Of a DNA stretch of 64,000 nt, positions 18,553 through 27,124 are shown in pieces. The position numbers were made by a program, and so were the translations under genes. Position 1 is the first letter of the stretch. Each line of letters starts with the position of its first letter. The DNA comes from B30-G6 sp964633115 (GTDB lineage Bacteria > Desulfobacterota > Desulfobacteria > Desulfobacterales > B30-G6), in the NCBI GenBank assembly GCA_964633115.1, contig CAZWEO010000001.1, positions 122,569 through 186,568 of the forward strand. The letters are read 5' to 3'. The notes beneath the pieces are model-generated. The model was given only the letters and a program-made list of their open reading frames with translations. It was not told where the DNA came from and made no database searches.

Positions 18553-18942
18553 ATGACGGACAAAAAAAGAATTCTCGTAGTAGATGACGAGCCTGACTTC
18601 TGCTCCATCGTTCAGGGGCAGCTTGAAAAAGAAGGATTTGAAGTTGACTTGGCTTATAATGGGGTGGAGGGCATGGAGAAAGTTCAGGCCAACCCCCCCG
18701 ATGCGATTGTGCTCGATGTGATGATGCCCGAAAAAGACGGCTATGAAATGTGTAAGGAACTCAAATCAGATAGCAATTTATGTGAAATTCCAGTGCTTCT
18801 TTTGACCGCCGTGGCATCGCACGTAACATCGACCCGATATTCTCACGCCGATGGTATGAGCACCGAGGCTGATGATTATATCGCCAAACCCGCTTCGGCC
18901 GAGGAAATTTCACAAAGCATCCGTTTGATGCTGGGCATGTAG
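18553..18942 (+). CDS. stand-alone receiver-domain protein
   Basis: This 129-residue REC domain has no output domain: acidic pair DDEPDF near residue 12, phosphoacceptor Asp in AIVLDVMMPE, Thr in LLLTAVA and Lys in YIAKPAS. Such proteins relay phosphate or control a partner by protein contact. It has AGGAGG before the ATG and sits inside the metF-hdr operon, so it may adjust the activity of the complex or connect it to the kinases at 21197-24173. That role is inference. Confidence 0.92.
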   Translation: MTDKKRILVVDDEPDFCSIVQGQLEKEGFEVDLAYNGVEGMEKVQANPPDAIVLDVMMPEKDGYEMCKELKSDSNLCEIPVLLLTAVASHVTSTRYSHADGMSTEADDYIAKPASAEEISQSIRLMLGM

Positions 18943-19017
18943 TCCATTTGGATTCAATCTATGCCTGTCAGATCAGGATGAGTATTTTCAAGTGGCTGTA
19001 ATTGCGAGGAGTCAACC

Positions 19018-20331
19018 ATGTCATTGCCGGTTTTAAAGCTAGATAAGAAAAAAAGTGTGTTCAAAGAAGAGGTCATGAAAATCTTGCCCGAGGGGGGTAA
19101 TCTAAATCTTTGTCTGACATGTGGGCTGTGCTCTTCGGGATGCCCGGCAACCGGGTTAGAGGACATGGACCCCCGAAAATTTTTAAGAATGGCTTCACTG
19201 GGGCTGGATGAGGAGGTGCTGAGTTCAAAGTGGGCCTGGATGTGTACCATGTGTCAACGCTGTATCATCGCCTGCCCCATGAAGATCGATATCCCGGCTC
19301 TGGTTTTCAATGTCCGTAATCGTTGGCCGGTAGAAGATCGACCCAAAGGTATTCATAGCTCATGTGAAATGGCCTTTAAAAATGATACCTGCAGCGCCAT
19401 GGGTGCCACGGTAGAGGATTTTCGATTTGTCGTCGAGGATGTGCTGGAGGAGTATCAGGAGGAACAGCCTGAATTTAAGGATATGCAGGCGCCCATCGAC
19501 AAACATGGGTCCGAGTTTTTCTTGAACCAGAACTCGCGCGAACCAGTGACGGAACCGGATGAAATGGTACCGTTATGGAAAATTTTGCACACGGTCGGGG
19601 CCGACTGGACTTATGGCTCCAAAGGGTGGGCCGCCGAAAACTATTGCTTGTTTTTGGCCGATAACGAGAAATGGGAAAAAAACGTACGGACCAAGGCCGA
19701 AGCGGTGGATGCCCTGGGGTGCAAGGTCTGGCTCAACACCGAGTGAGGGCACGAATTTTTCTCAGTCCGGGTCGGACTGAACAAGTTCAACATCGAACAT
19801 AAATTCGAGGTTAAATCCATCATCGAGTATTATGCGCAATGGATACGCGAAGGAAAATTGAATATCGATTCCAGCTGGAATGATGAACTGGGTGTCAAAT
19901 TTACAGTTCAGGATCCCTGTCAGCTGGTTCGAAAATCACTCGGAGATCCAGTGGCCGAGGATCTCCGTATGGTTGTTAAGACCATCGTGGGTGATAAGAA
20001 CTTCGTGGATATGGCACCTAACCGGTCCAATAATTATTGTTGTGGCGGTGGCGGTGGCTTTCTGCAGTCTGGTTATCCGGAGGCGCGGCGTTACTATGGA
20101 CGTAGAAAGTTTGAGCAAATTGCGGAAACCAAGGCGGAATACTGCATTACCCCGTGTCACAACTGCCACTCGCAGATTCATGACCTGGGAGAACATTTCG
20201 AAGGCAAGTATCATTCCGTACATATTTGGACTCTTATGTGCCTGGCCATGGGTATACTAGGCGAAAACGAGCGTACTTATCTGGGGCCAGATTTGGCGGA
20301 TGTGAATCCATACCCAAAACCAGTTCAGTAA
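19018..20331 (+). CDS. hdrB: fused HdrC-HdrB iron-sulfur protein, selenoprotein (Sec243)
   Basis: The single 437-residue product is obtained when the TGA at 19744-19746 is read as Sec243. The N-terminal HdrC part has two 4Fe-4S sites (C32-C35-C38-C42 and C76-C79-C82-C86). The C-terminal HdrB/CCG part has LNTE-Sec-GHEFF, where family members have a Cys before Gly-His, then DPCQLVRKS, NYCCGGGGGF and ITPCHNCH, typical of the non-cubane-cluster CCG domain. In Hdr this subunit carries the disulfide-reducing site; the true partner here is unknown. The frame and homology continue unbroken across the TGA. Start ATG is at 19018. Confidence 0.93.
19744..19780 (+). promoter_or_regulatory. Sec codon and bSECIS-like hairpin in hdrCB
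   Basis: TGA at 19744 is followed by a perfect 7-bp stem, 19762-19768 (UCAGUCC) with 19774-19780 (GGACUGA), and a loop GGGUC starting at 19769, 23 bases after the TGA. It is the cleanest of the operon's three SECIS candidates. Confidence 0.88.
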
Positions 20332-20365
20332 CTGGCAACCGTTCTATCTAGCGGACGAATAAACC

Positions 20366-21184
20366 ATGCAAGTCTACGGCATCATTTCCGATGAACGGGT
20401 ATATCGCGCCAGATCAACCGCTATTTTTTCAACTGTGTTAAATCGCATGGGTATCAGGGGTGCCTATGTACCATTCAAGGTTGCCCCGGATCAGGTAGGA
20501 CAGGCCCTCCAGAGCCTGCGGATCTTAAACATTGCCGGTGCCAATATAACCATTCCCTACAAAGAAGCAGTCATCCCTTTTCTAGATATTCTGTCCGAAG
20601 GAGCCAACATCATTGGCGCTATCAATACCATCGTGGTAACCGAGGGCAAGCTTAAAGGTTATAATACCAATGCCATCGGCTTTATGGATGCCCTGTCAAA
20701 AGCAGAATTTGAAGCCGAAGATAAGTCGGCCCTCATTTTGGGGACCGGTGGGGCCGCCCGGGCGGTGGCCTTCATCTTGAACTGGCAACGTACCAAGACC
20801 ATTTATCTGGCCGGGCGCAATGAGGAAAAAACCCAACAGATGGTCAACCAATTTGGTGGCGAAGCCAGGACCTTTGCATCTTTGGAAGGGCAGGCACTAC
20901 CTGTAGATATCGTTATCAATGCAACCTCGGTTTCTAGTAAAGACGAGTCACCGGAAATGGCCGAGTTGGTGGGGTCTTTGGAGTTGCCCGAATGTAAAAT
21001 GTTGGTGGACCTGAATTATGATCGACCCAATAACTTCTGGGAGAAAGCCGCCGTAGACAACGGCATTCGATTCATGGACGGTTTGATGCCGCTGGCGTAT
21101 CAGGCCCGTCGGACCTTTGCACTCTGGACCGGTTTGCAGGTTCCGCCGGAGGAATTCATCGCCGCAATTGAGAGTACAACCTAA
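20366..21184 (+). CDS. shikimate-dehydrogenase-like (AroE fold) protein with altered active site
   Basis: The 272-residue protein has the AroE layout: substrate domain with NITIPYKEA (catalytic Lys66 retained) and GAINT, then an NADP-binding fold (LGTGGAARAV near residue 125; VINATS; DLNYDRP; MPLAYQA). Key shikimate contacts are not kept. The N-terminal Ser-x-Ser loop (GNPIxHSxSP in AroE) is replaced by a DERVYRARS segment, and the catalytic Asp of NTDGxG is Asn102 (NTNAIG). True shikimate dehydrogenase activity is therefore doubtful. It follows hdrCB by 34 bases and ends the operon, so a role linked to the MetF-Hdr complex, or a quinate/other-substrate dehydrogenase, is possible. Confidence 0.8.
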   Translation: MQVYGIISDERVYRARSTAIFSTVLNRMGIRGAYVPFKVAPDQVGQALQSLRILNIAGANITIPYKEAVIPFLDILSEGANIIGAINTIVVTEGKLKGYNTNAIGFMDALSKAEFEAEDKSALILGTGGAARAVAFILNWQRTKTIYLAGRNEEKTQQMVNQFGGEARTFASLEGQALPVDIVINATSVSSKDESPEMAELVGSLELPECKMLVDLNYDRPNNFWEKAAVDNGIRFMDGLMPLAYQARRTFALWTGLQVPPEEFIAAIESTT

Positions 21185-21201
21185 AAGTTGGCCTTTTTAG
21201 G
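21180..21201. terminator. short bidirectional hairpin between convergent genes
   Basis: CCTAAAA (21180-21186) pairs with TTTTAGG (21195-21201) in the tiny gap between the converging aroE-like and kinase genes. Both strands show A/T-rich arms, as in bidirectional terminators, but the stem is weak. Confidence 0.4.
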
Positions 21202-22696
21202 AAGTCGTCATGTTTACGGGGAGTAGGACCGTAAACGTCGATCCCTTCCCAAGGGTACTATCCACTTCCACAAATCCACCCATAGATTGAACCAATTCTT
21301 TTACAATGGGGAGACCCAGGCCGGTTCCGGTGATGTATCGGGTTTGATCGTTTTTAACCCTGTAAAAACGATCAAAGATCTGCTCCAGGTATTTGGTCTC
21401 GATACCAAATCCATTGTCGATGACATTGACCTTAATATTAATTCCGGCCATTTCGACGCTTACCTGGATTTGACCATTTTCAGGGGTGTAATTAATGGCA
21501 TTGGCAATCAGGTTGCCGAAAATGCTTTCCAATGCTATAGGGTCTGCCTGCAACACCGGGAGTGACTCCGCATTGATTTCAAGCGACAAGGACTGTTGTT
21601 TGGCGGCAGCTTTGTCCTTTAAAAAATCAACGATGCCATTTAACAATGTATCGATCTGGACCGGCACCGGTTCTGTGCAAATGGCACCTTCTTCGATTCT
21701 GGAAAGATCCAGCAAATCCCCGATCAAAGATATCAAGCTGTGGGTTTTTTCTTTGGCACGACCCAGGATTTTCTGATCGGTTTCCGGCGCAATTTCCATC
21801 ATATCACCGAGTACGACCGCCAACTGTTCATGAATGGTGGAAAGGGGCGAGCGCAGTTCATGTGATACCTTGGCCACAAACTCCGATTTCAGTTGATCGA
21901 TCATGCGCAGGGCTGAAATATCGACCACTGTTACTACGGCACCCAGACATTCATTTCTTTGACCCAGCACCGGGCGTCCCTTGGCCATGAAAAACTGTTC
22001 TTTGGATAAAGAAAATTCGTATTCGGGAATATCTTCAAAGTCGATATGTCGGCCTTGGGATATTTCCCTTACCAGTTCGCAAAGGCCTTCATCCGGCAGG
22101 TAGTGTTCAATACTTTCACCCAAAGACAGGTCCCGGTTATAATCCAGAAGCTGTACCAATGCCGGATTCATCAAAACAACCTGTCCGGATGTGTTGGTGA
22201 CCAACACGCCATTGGGCAACGATTCAATGATGGTGCGGATACGGCTCTTCTCGGTTCCCAGATCCAACAACGTTCGCTGACGTTCGCGGTCCATTTCTGC
22301 CGCAGCCAGCTTGAGTCGAATTTTTTCTGCCGCGCGATTGACAATAAGGCGAAGCTGATCAGGTTCAAAGGGCTTGGGAATAAAATCATACGCGCCTTGC
22401 TTCATGGCCTGAATAGCTGTCTCAACGGTGGCATAGCCTGTAATCACGATGACGATCACATTATCATCGATTTCGCGGATGCGTCTTAAAACTTCTAGGC
22501 CGTCAATCCCCGGCATTTTTAGATCCAGGAGCACAATTGCCGGATTGATGGTTGAAAATTTATCCAGACCTTCTTCGCCACTGGCGGCCGTAGTTACACT
22601 AAATCCCATACGCTTGAGGATTCGTTCCGATCCTTCTCGAATATCCTGTTCATCATCTACAATGAGAACGGGCAATGTCTCCGCGTTGTCAGTCAC
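21197..22696 (-). CDS. hybrid receiver-PAS-histidine kinase
   Basis: The 499-residue protein has an N-terminal receiver (Asp in VLLDLKMPG; Lys in IPKPFE), a coiled linker, a PAS domain (GVLVTNTSGQVVLMNPA near residue 180), HisKA with H-box VSHELRSPLSTI, and HATPase (NLIANAINYTPENG; DNGFGI; GTGLGLPIV). The start is the GTG at 22696 with GAAAGGAG upstream; it overlaps the end of the preceding kinase gene by 8 bases. No membrane segment is present, so it is a cytoplasmic sensor. It is a possible partner of the sigma-54 regulator at 9213-10583 or of the receiver at 18553-18942. Confidence 0.93.
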   Translation of the reverse strand: MTDNAETLPVLIVDDEQDIREGSERILKRMGFSVTTAASGEEGLDKFSTINPAIVLLDLKMPGIDGLEVLRRIREIDDNVIVIVITGYATVETAIQAMKQGAYDFIPKPFEPDQLRLIVNRAAEKIRLKLAAAEMDRERQRTLLDLGTEKSRIRTIIESLPNGVLVTNTSGQVVLMNPALVQLLDYNRDLSLGESIEHYLPDEGLCELVREISQGRHIDFEDIPEYEFSLSKEQFFMAKGRPVLGQRNECLGAVVTVVDISALRMIDQLKSEFVAKVSHELRSPLSTIHEQLAVVLGDMMEIAPETDQKILGRAKEKTHSLISLIGDLLDLSRIEEGAICTEPVPVQIDTLLNGIVDFLKDKAAAKQQSLSLEINAESLPVLQADPIALESIFGNLIANAINYTPENGQIQVSVEMAGINIKVNVIDNGFGIETKYLEQIFDRFYRVKNDQTRYITGTGLGLPIVKELVQSMGGFVEVDSTLGKGSTFTVLLPVNMTTS

Positions 22697-24173
22697 GCTC
22701 GTCTCCTTTCTGATCTTTTGAAGCTGATGGTAGTTCAATAATAAAAGCGGCGCCTTTTTCCGGGTGGTTTTTAGCAGACATTCTACCGCCGTGGCTTTCG
22801 ACGATGTTGTAGGCTAAGCTGAGCCCTAAACCGGTCCCTTTACCTTCCTCTTTGGTGGTGAAGAAGGGTTCAAAAATATGGGCCAGGGCTTCTTCCGGTA
22901 TGCCTGGTCCCGTGTCTGAAATTTCGAAACAAACCCGATCTTTTTGGCTTCGATACCAGGTTTTAAGTGTCAGTGTACCATTGCCTTGCATGGCTTGGGC
23001 CGCATTGAGAATGAGATTCATCATCAAATGATACATCTGTTGGGCGTCCGAAGTCACCAGCGGAAGGTCTTCTTGAAAATCTTTTTTGAGTTCAATGTTT
23101 TGAAAGATGGTTTGATTTTCAAGTAAAAAAAGCGTTCGATTCAAAGCTTCGTTTATATTGTTAGGCCGCATGAGATGACGCGTCTGGCGCGTAAACTCCA
23201 ATAGCTCCTTGACCGTATTGCGGGCGCGCTCCGCATCGCGCAAAATGCGGTGCAAGTCGTCTTGGGCCGCTTCTTCCAATTCGTATTCTTCCAGCATCAA
23301 TTTGGCAAACAGGGTGATACCACCCAGGGGATTGTTGATCTGATGGGCCACACCGGCAGCCAGTTTTCCCAGGGAGGACATTTTTTCGGCCTGCAACAGC
23401 TGAACCTGGGTATCTTCCAATTCTTTTTGAATCCGGATTCGTTGGCGTAAATCGTGAAAAAATCCAATGGTTGCGACTTCCTGACCGTCTTCATAAATAA
23501 CCGATGCATACAAGCTGATGGGTATCTCTTTGCCAGAGTTGGCTAAACCATTGGTGTGGTAGGTTTGGAGCCGGCCCTTACCGCCATATTCATCATTACG
23601 TAAAAGCTTCATCACCTGGCGGGCACCGTCGTCTGGATAGATATCCCGAACAGTAATGTTATGCTTGGCCTCCTCTTTGCTATAGCCAAACACCTCTTCG
23701 GCGGAGTGGTTGAACAAAAAGATATTACCTTTCATATCGGATGCAATCACACAGTCCACTGCACTGAGCAAAAGATTTTCAAGAAGTGTGTTGGAGCGGC
23801 GCAGTTCGTCCTCTAACATACCCACACTGGGGATGTTGAAATCCATGCTGACATACGCTTCAACTTGATCACCATTCATGATGGGGTAGGCATAAAAACA
23901 GGCCATACGCCCATCCACAACAAGGCTGCCTGGTTTGGGGCACAGGGAGGGTGCTTGGCTTTTCTTGGCGGCATTGACGGCACAATTTGCACACGGTTCG
24001 TCTAAGTTATAAAAGTGCTTATGGCAGGTATTATCTCCTGCGTTGGATTTGGAGAGTTCATCAAGGGGAACACTTGCAGCCAAAATCTCGAAACTCGGCG
24101 AAATGACGATCAGTCGCCTTTGAAAGGCATCGATGGCTTTAATCAGATATTCAATTTCTTTGTCTGTACGCAT
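22689..24173 (-). CDS. PAS-PAS histidine kinase with N-terminal cysteine cluster
   Basis: The roughly 494-residue protein has an N-terminal PAS-like domain with a CHKHFYNLDEPCANC cluster and two further cysteines, a second PAS (LLSAVDCVIASDMKGNIFLFN), a coiled coil, HisKA (AAGVAHQINNPLGG) and HATPase (NLILNAAQAM; DTGPGIPEEA; GTGLGLSL). The cysteine arrangement recurs in PAS domains of sulfate reducers and could bind a metal or sense redox (inference). The ATG at 24173 follows a GGGGGT stretch; upstream in-frame TTG at 24185 is an alternative. No transmembrane helix is seen. It is translated just before, and overlaps, the hybrid kinase gene. Confidence 0.92.
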   Translation of the reverse strand: MRTDKEIEYLIKAIDAFQRRLIVISPSFEILAASVPLDELSKSNAGDNTCHKHFYNLDEPCANCAVNAAKKSQAPSLCPKPGSLVVDGRMACFYAYPIMNGDQVEAYVSMDFNIPSVGMLEDELRRSNTLLENLLLSAVDCVIASDMKGNIFLFNHSAEEVFGYSKEEAKHNITVRDIYPDDGARQVMKLLRNDEYGGKGRLQTYHTNGLANSGKEIPISLYASVIYEDGQEVATIGFFHDLRQRIRIQKELEDTQVQLLQAEKMSSLGKLAAGVAHQINNPLGGITLFAKLMLEEYELEEAAQDDLHRILRDAERARNTVKELLEFTRQTRHLMRPNNINEALNRTLFLLENQTIFQNIELKKDFQEDLPLVTSDAQQMYHLMMNLILNAAQAMQGNGTLTLKTWYRSQKDRVCFEISDTGPGIPEEALAHIFEPFFTTKEEGKGTGLGLSLAYNIVESHGGRMSAKNHPEKGAAFIIELPSASKDQKGDERD

Positions 24174-24694
24174 CACGACCCCCAACCATCTGATTCAAGT
24201 GGATTAAATGACTGGCACGTTGTGGTTACTACCGACAAGTTTAAAGCAGCTCAATTCGATTTTTGGGGGCGGGTCCCCATCATTGAATCATGAAATTATT
24301 TCAGGAAATTAACCTATGATGATATAAGCTGGATGTCAAATGAAAATGAACTTATCCTCTAAATTTGAATTTCGATATTCGGATTTAGAATTTTTTAACA
24401 GTTTGAAGATAAAATATGATTATCGTTTCGTTTCATCAGCGTTATTGGTTTTCTCGATACGCTGACGCCATGAGATTATAGCAGTCGCAAGGCGTCTGGT
24501 TATGAAGTTGTAGTATGCTACCGCGATTATCCAGCAACGCAGCGAATGCTGTGATATCATGGCGCCTGTTGGTGAAAATAAAAATGTAAAGAAATCGCTT
24601 GAGTTGGAATTATACGGGCCCAAAGGGCCAGACATGCTGGAAAGTCATCAAAAGAATGATTCCAACTATTTTTATAAATCATTTTCTATTTTCA
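24174..24694. other. intergenic region without recognised gene
   Basis: About 520 bases upstream of the kinase pair and downstream of the HNH gene. It is A/T-rich in its middle part and has no open frame with a credible ribosome-binding site or homology. It should contain the kinase promoter; I could not fix one. Confidence 0.5.
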
Positions 24695-24985
24695 TCAGCG
24701 TATAGAGATAAGGTAGGCTTCCCACTCAATCGGCAACAACTGCTTTTTCTGATTATTGCAGGCTTTACAACAAGGAACCACATTGCCTTTAGTGGTTTTA
24801 CCGCCACGGGCAATGGGAACGATGTGGTCCATGGTCAGTTCCTTGGGTGGTGTTGGTCGCCGGCAATAATGACAGGCCCCTTTGGCGCATTTCCGTTTCC
24901 ACCATTGAGACTGGCGCAATTCGCGGGCTTTGCGGCGCTCCCTGCGGATATCTTCTTCTGATAAATTGTAAGCAAATGGGTCCAT
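24695..24985 (-). CDS. HNH endonuclease
   Basis: The 96-residue protein has a complete HNH/zinc core: ACHYCRR (first CxxC), LTMDHIVPIARGG (DH), NVVPCCKACNNQKK (Asn and second CxxC). A basic N-terminal helix (RRERRKARELRQ) could contact DNA. Small stand-alone HNH proteins of this type are widespread in bacterial chromosomes and their targets are mostly unknown. No clear Shine-Dalgarno precedes the ATG at 24985. It has no neighbour suggesting a restriction or toxin system. Confidence 0.88.
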   Translation of the reverse strand: MDPFAYNLSEEDIRRERRKARELRQSQWWKRKCAKGACHYCRRPTPPKELTMDHIVPIARGGKTTKGNVVPCCKACNNQKKQLLPIEWEAYLISIR

Positions 24986-25132
24986 ATTTTTTAATTAGAG
25001 AATAATAGGCTGTTAGGCTGAAGACAGTTAGATGATTAGGTGCTTTCAGAATATGGCTTACAGCCTTCGAATCCGTACCCTAATAATTCCTGTTTGAGTT
25101 ACTATAGTTATTTGTAATTATTTTAATTTTTA

Positions 25133-25981
25133 TTAATCCGTCCTAATGCTCTCCAGCCAAGAATCAATACCTTGTTGAAGGAGCTTATAATACTTTGCTG
25201 AGCCACCCAGCCCTTTTCTGCCAAAAAAATAATTGATTTCCAAAAAAAGCGGCTCGATCTTGTTAATTTTAAGATCGGTTTCCGAAAACAAAAAGTCAAA
25301 TCCAGCTAAATTGATGCCGGTGTTTTGGCAAAACTGCTTGGTAGCAGTGATGGCGGCATCTTTTAAATCTGGATCTGCATCCATTTCCAATCGCGCACCT
25401 TTGGCGATATTCGTATAAAATCCATCGCCATTATCTTGGATCCGCCAGTAAGAGATAAACGATCCATTTATTACAACCACACGCAGAGATCGACCGTCAG
25501 ATGGAATAACTTCCTGCAGCAGAAATCCGTATTGGCCTGATTTTGCATATAATTGTACTTTTTGTAAACAGCGATTATATTCATCGTGGTTACGCACCAG
25601 GAAGACTGTTGCACCCTCACCACCCCAATTAAATTTGAAGACAAGCGGTAGTTCGATCGGAGGCTGATTTAACAGGTGTCTGATATCCGCATCCGTCGAT
25701 GTATCTTTATCAAAAGTGATGGTACGGGGAATTGGAACTGCCATTTTTTGAAACAAATGTGCCTGGCCGATTTTTTCAGGATAGGCAAAGCGGGCATCGT
25801 AGTTGGGAAACACAAGGGGGCAATTATCTGCAGCCATGCGATACAATGATTCCCGGCACCCTTGGGGCAGGATGACCGCATCTGCCTGCTGGATAGCCTT
25901 CAGTTCTTCCTGGCCAGGATCGCGACCGGCACACAGCAGATTCAGGTCTGCTGTATATAACGGATGGAATGATACAATCAT
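25133..25981 (-). CDS. ATP-grasp domain protein (RimK-like)
   Basis: The 282-residue protein has ATP-grasp hallmarks: PLVFKFNWGGEGATVFLV (nucleotide-binding lysine and glycine loop), FLLQEVIPSDGRSLRVVVI, and the metal-binding end FLEINYFFGRKG. ATP-grasp ligases join a carboxylate to an amine or thiol; the substrates are unknown. The N-terminus (MIVSFHPLYTADLN) is the pre-ATP-grasp segment. It is monocistronic, with HNH downstream and a divergent DUF302 remnant upstream. Confidence 0.85.
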   Translation of the reverse strand: MIVSFHPLYTADLNLLCAGRDPGQEELKAIQQADAVILPQGCRESLYRMAADNCPLVFPNYDARFAYPEKIGQAHLFQKMAVPIPRTITFDKDTSTDADIRHLLNQPPIELPLVFKFNWGGEGATVFLVRNHDEYNRCLQKVQLYAKSGQYGFLLQEVIPSDGRSLRVVVINGSFISYWRIQDNGDGFYTNIAKGARLEMDADPDLKDAAITATKQFCQNTGINLAGFDFLFSETDLKINKIEPLFLEINYFFGRKGLGGSAKYYKLLQQGIDSWLESIRTD

Positions 25982-26107
25982 ATAAAGTTTTATAAGCTGC
26001 TGTATATTTCTAATGTTGTGGTGTTTGACGCGGCTTATTTGTTACCATATAGTATACGCGTTTCTTTGAGAGATGAAACCGTAAATTGCATACCAAAGGA
26101 GTTTAGC

Positions 26108-26254
26108 ATGCCATACAGCTTTAACAAAATCATGTCGTGTTCATATACGGATGCCATCATGCGTGTAACCGAGGCCCTCAAGAATGAAGGGTTTGGTGTC
26201 CTGACTGAAATCGATGTTCAAAAAACCCTGAAAAAGAAATTGGATCCTGTTTAA
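26108..26254 (+). pseudogene. DUF302 protein, truncated after about 48 residues
   Basis: The start (MPYSFNKIMSCSYTDAIMRV, then EALKNEGFGVLTEIDVQKTLKKKL) matches the first 40 or so residues of DUF302 proteins, which normally run to about 130 residues, but a TAA follows directly. The sequence after the stop does not continue the family in any frame that I can see, so the 3' part has been lost. An in-frame extension upstream to 26018 lacks family similarity. Confidence 0.75.
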
Positions 26255-26347
26255 AAACAGGCAGGATCATGATACAGCAAGACAGTTTTGTAAGATTAAT
26301 TTTCGATCATCCTAGCCACTTGAACTATTCTTAAAGGAGGAAAATCC

Positions 26348-26542
26348 ATGAAAGTTGTAATTACCAAGAATTGTATAGGAGACCGGAACTGCAATGAACT
26401 TTGCCCTGAAGTTTTCGAGTATGATGAGGATCAACTCAAGTCCACCTCGAAATTCGACGAGATCCCCGAGCACTTACATGCGGTCGTCAGGCAAGCCGCC
26501 GATGAGTGCGGCGCCGATGCCATTGAGATAATCGAGGATTAG
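26348..26542 (+). CDS. small ferredoxin with Asp in place of one cluster cysteine
   Basis: The 64-residue protein has C9-x2-D12-x2-C15-x3-C19-P and a distal C54, the pattern of mono-cluster ferredoxins in which Asp replaces the second cysteine (as in Pyrococcus ferredoxin and some Desulfovibrio ferredoxins). Such clusters convert between 3Fe-4S and 4Fe-4S forms. AAAGGAGG lies just before the ATG. The stop is 2 bases from the rubrerythrin start, so it probably supplies electrons to rubrerythrin for peroxide reduction. Confidence 0.88.
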   Translation: MKVVITKNCIGDRNCNELCPEVFEYDEDQLKSTSKFDEIPEHLHAVVRQAADECGADAIEIIED

Positions 26543-26544
26543 AT

Positions 26545-27120
26545 ATGGGAAAATTCAAGCAAAGCCGCACGGCTCAGCATTTGCTGACATCCTTTGCATT
26601 CGAGTCTCAGGCCAGTGCGCGCTATCATTTTTTTTCCGACAGGGCCCAAAAAGACGGATTGATGCAGATTGCCTATGTTTTTGAAGAAACCGCACTTCAA
26701 GAGCGCGAGCATGCTTTGCGATTCTTCAAATTCTTCAATGGTGGTGAACTCGAGATCACAGCTTCTTTCAGAACCGGTGTGATTCAATCCACCCACGAAA
26801 ATTTGTTGTCATCCGCCGATTTGGAAAACCACGTGCATACGGAATTGTATCCGGGATTTGCTAAGGTGGCGCGTGAGGAAAATTATCAACGCGCGGCCGA
26901 AACCTGGGATGCCATTATCGTTGCTGAAGAACAACATGAGAAGACATTTTCAGCTCTGGCGAAGAACCTGCAATCCGGCCTGATTTTTGAGCGATCCGAG
27001 CCCATGCGCTGGCGTTGTATGAATTGCGGTTACATCCACGAAGGCCTGCATGCGCCGGACAAGTGTCCGGCCTGTGTGCGCCCCACCGGTCATTTCGAGC
27101 TTTTCTGCGAGAACTGGTAA
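26545..27120 (+). CDS. rubrerythrin
   Basis: The 191-residue protein has a diiron four-helix bundle with the two ExxH-type motifs (EETALQEREHA near residue 48 and VAEEQHEK near residue 130) and a C-terminal rubredoxin-like FeCys4 domain (RCMNCGYIHEG ... CPACVRP). It reduces hydrogen peroxide in anaerobes, using the ferredoxin or rubredoxin as donor. It is tightly coupled to the upstream ferredoxin and followed after 4 bases by a PLP enzyme gene. Confidence 0.95.
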   Translation: MGKFKQSRTAQHLLTSFAFESQASARYHFFSDRAQKDGLMQIAYVFEETALQEREHALRFFKFFNGGELEITASFRTGVIQSTHENLLSSADLENHVHTELYPGFAKVAREENYQRAAETWDAIIVAEEQHEKTFSALAKNLQSGLIFERSEPMRWRCMNCGYIHEGLHAPDKCPACVRPTGHFELFCENW

Positions 27121-27124
27121 AAGA

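Noticed and set aside
24209..24226. TGGCACGTTGTGG as sigma-54 promoter upstream of the kinases
   Set aside because: It has a good -24 half, but no GC at the required distance, and it faces away from the kinase genes.
24420..24635. Minus-strand open frame between the kinase and HNH genes
   Set aside because: No ribosome-binding site or family resemblance; repeated aromatic residues look like chance.
26108..26254. DUF302 stop as a further selenocysteine site
   Set aside because: The stop is TAA, and no family similarity resumes after it.
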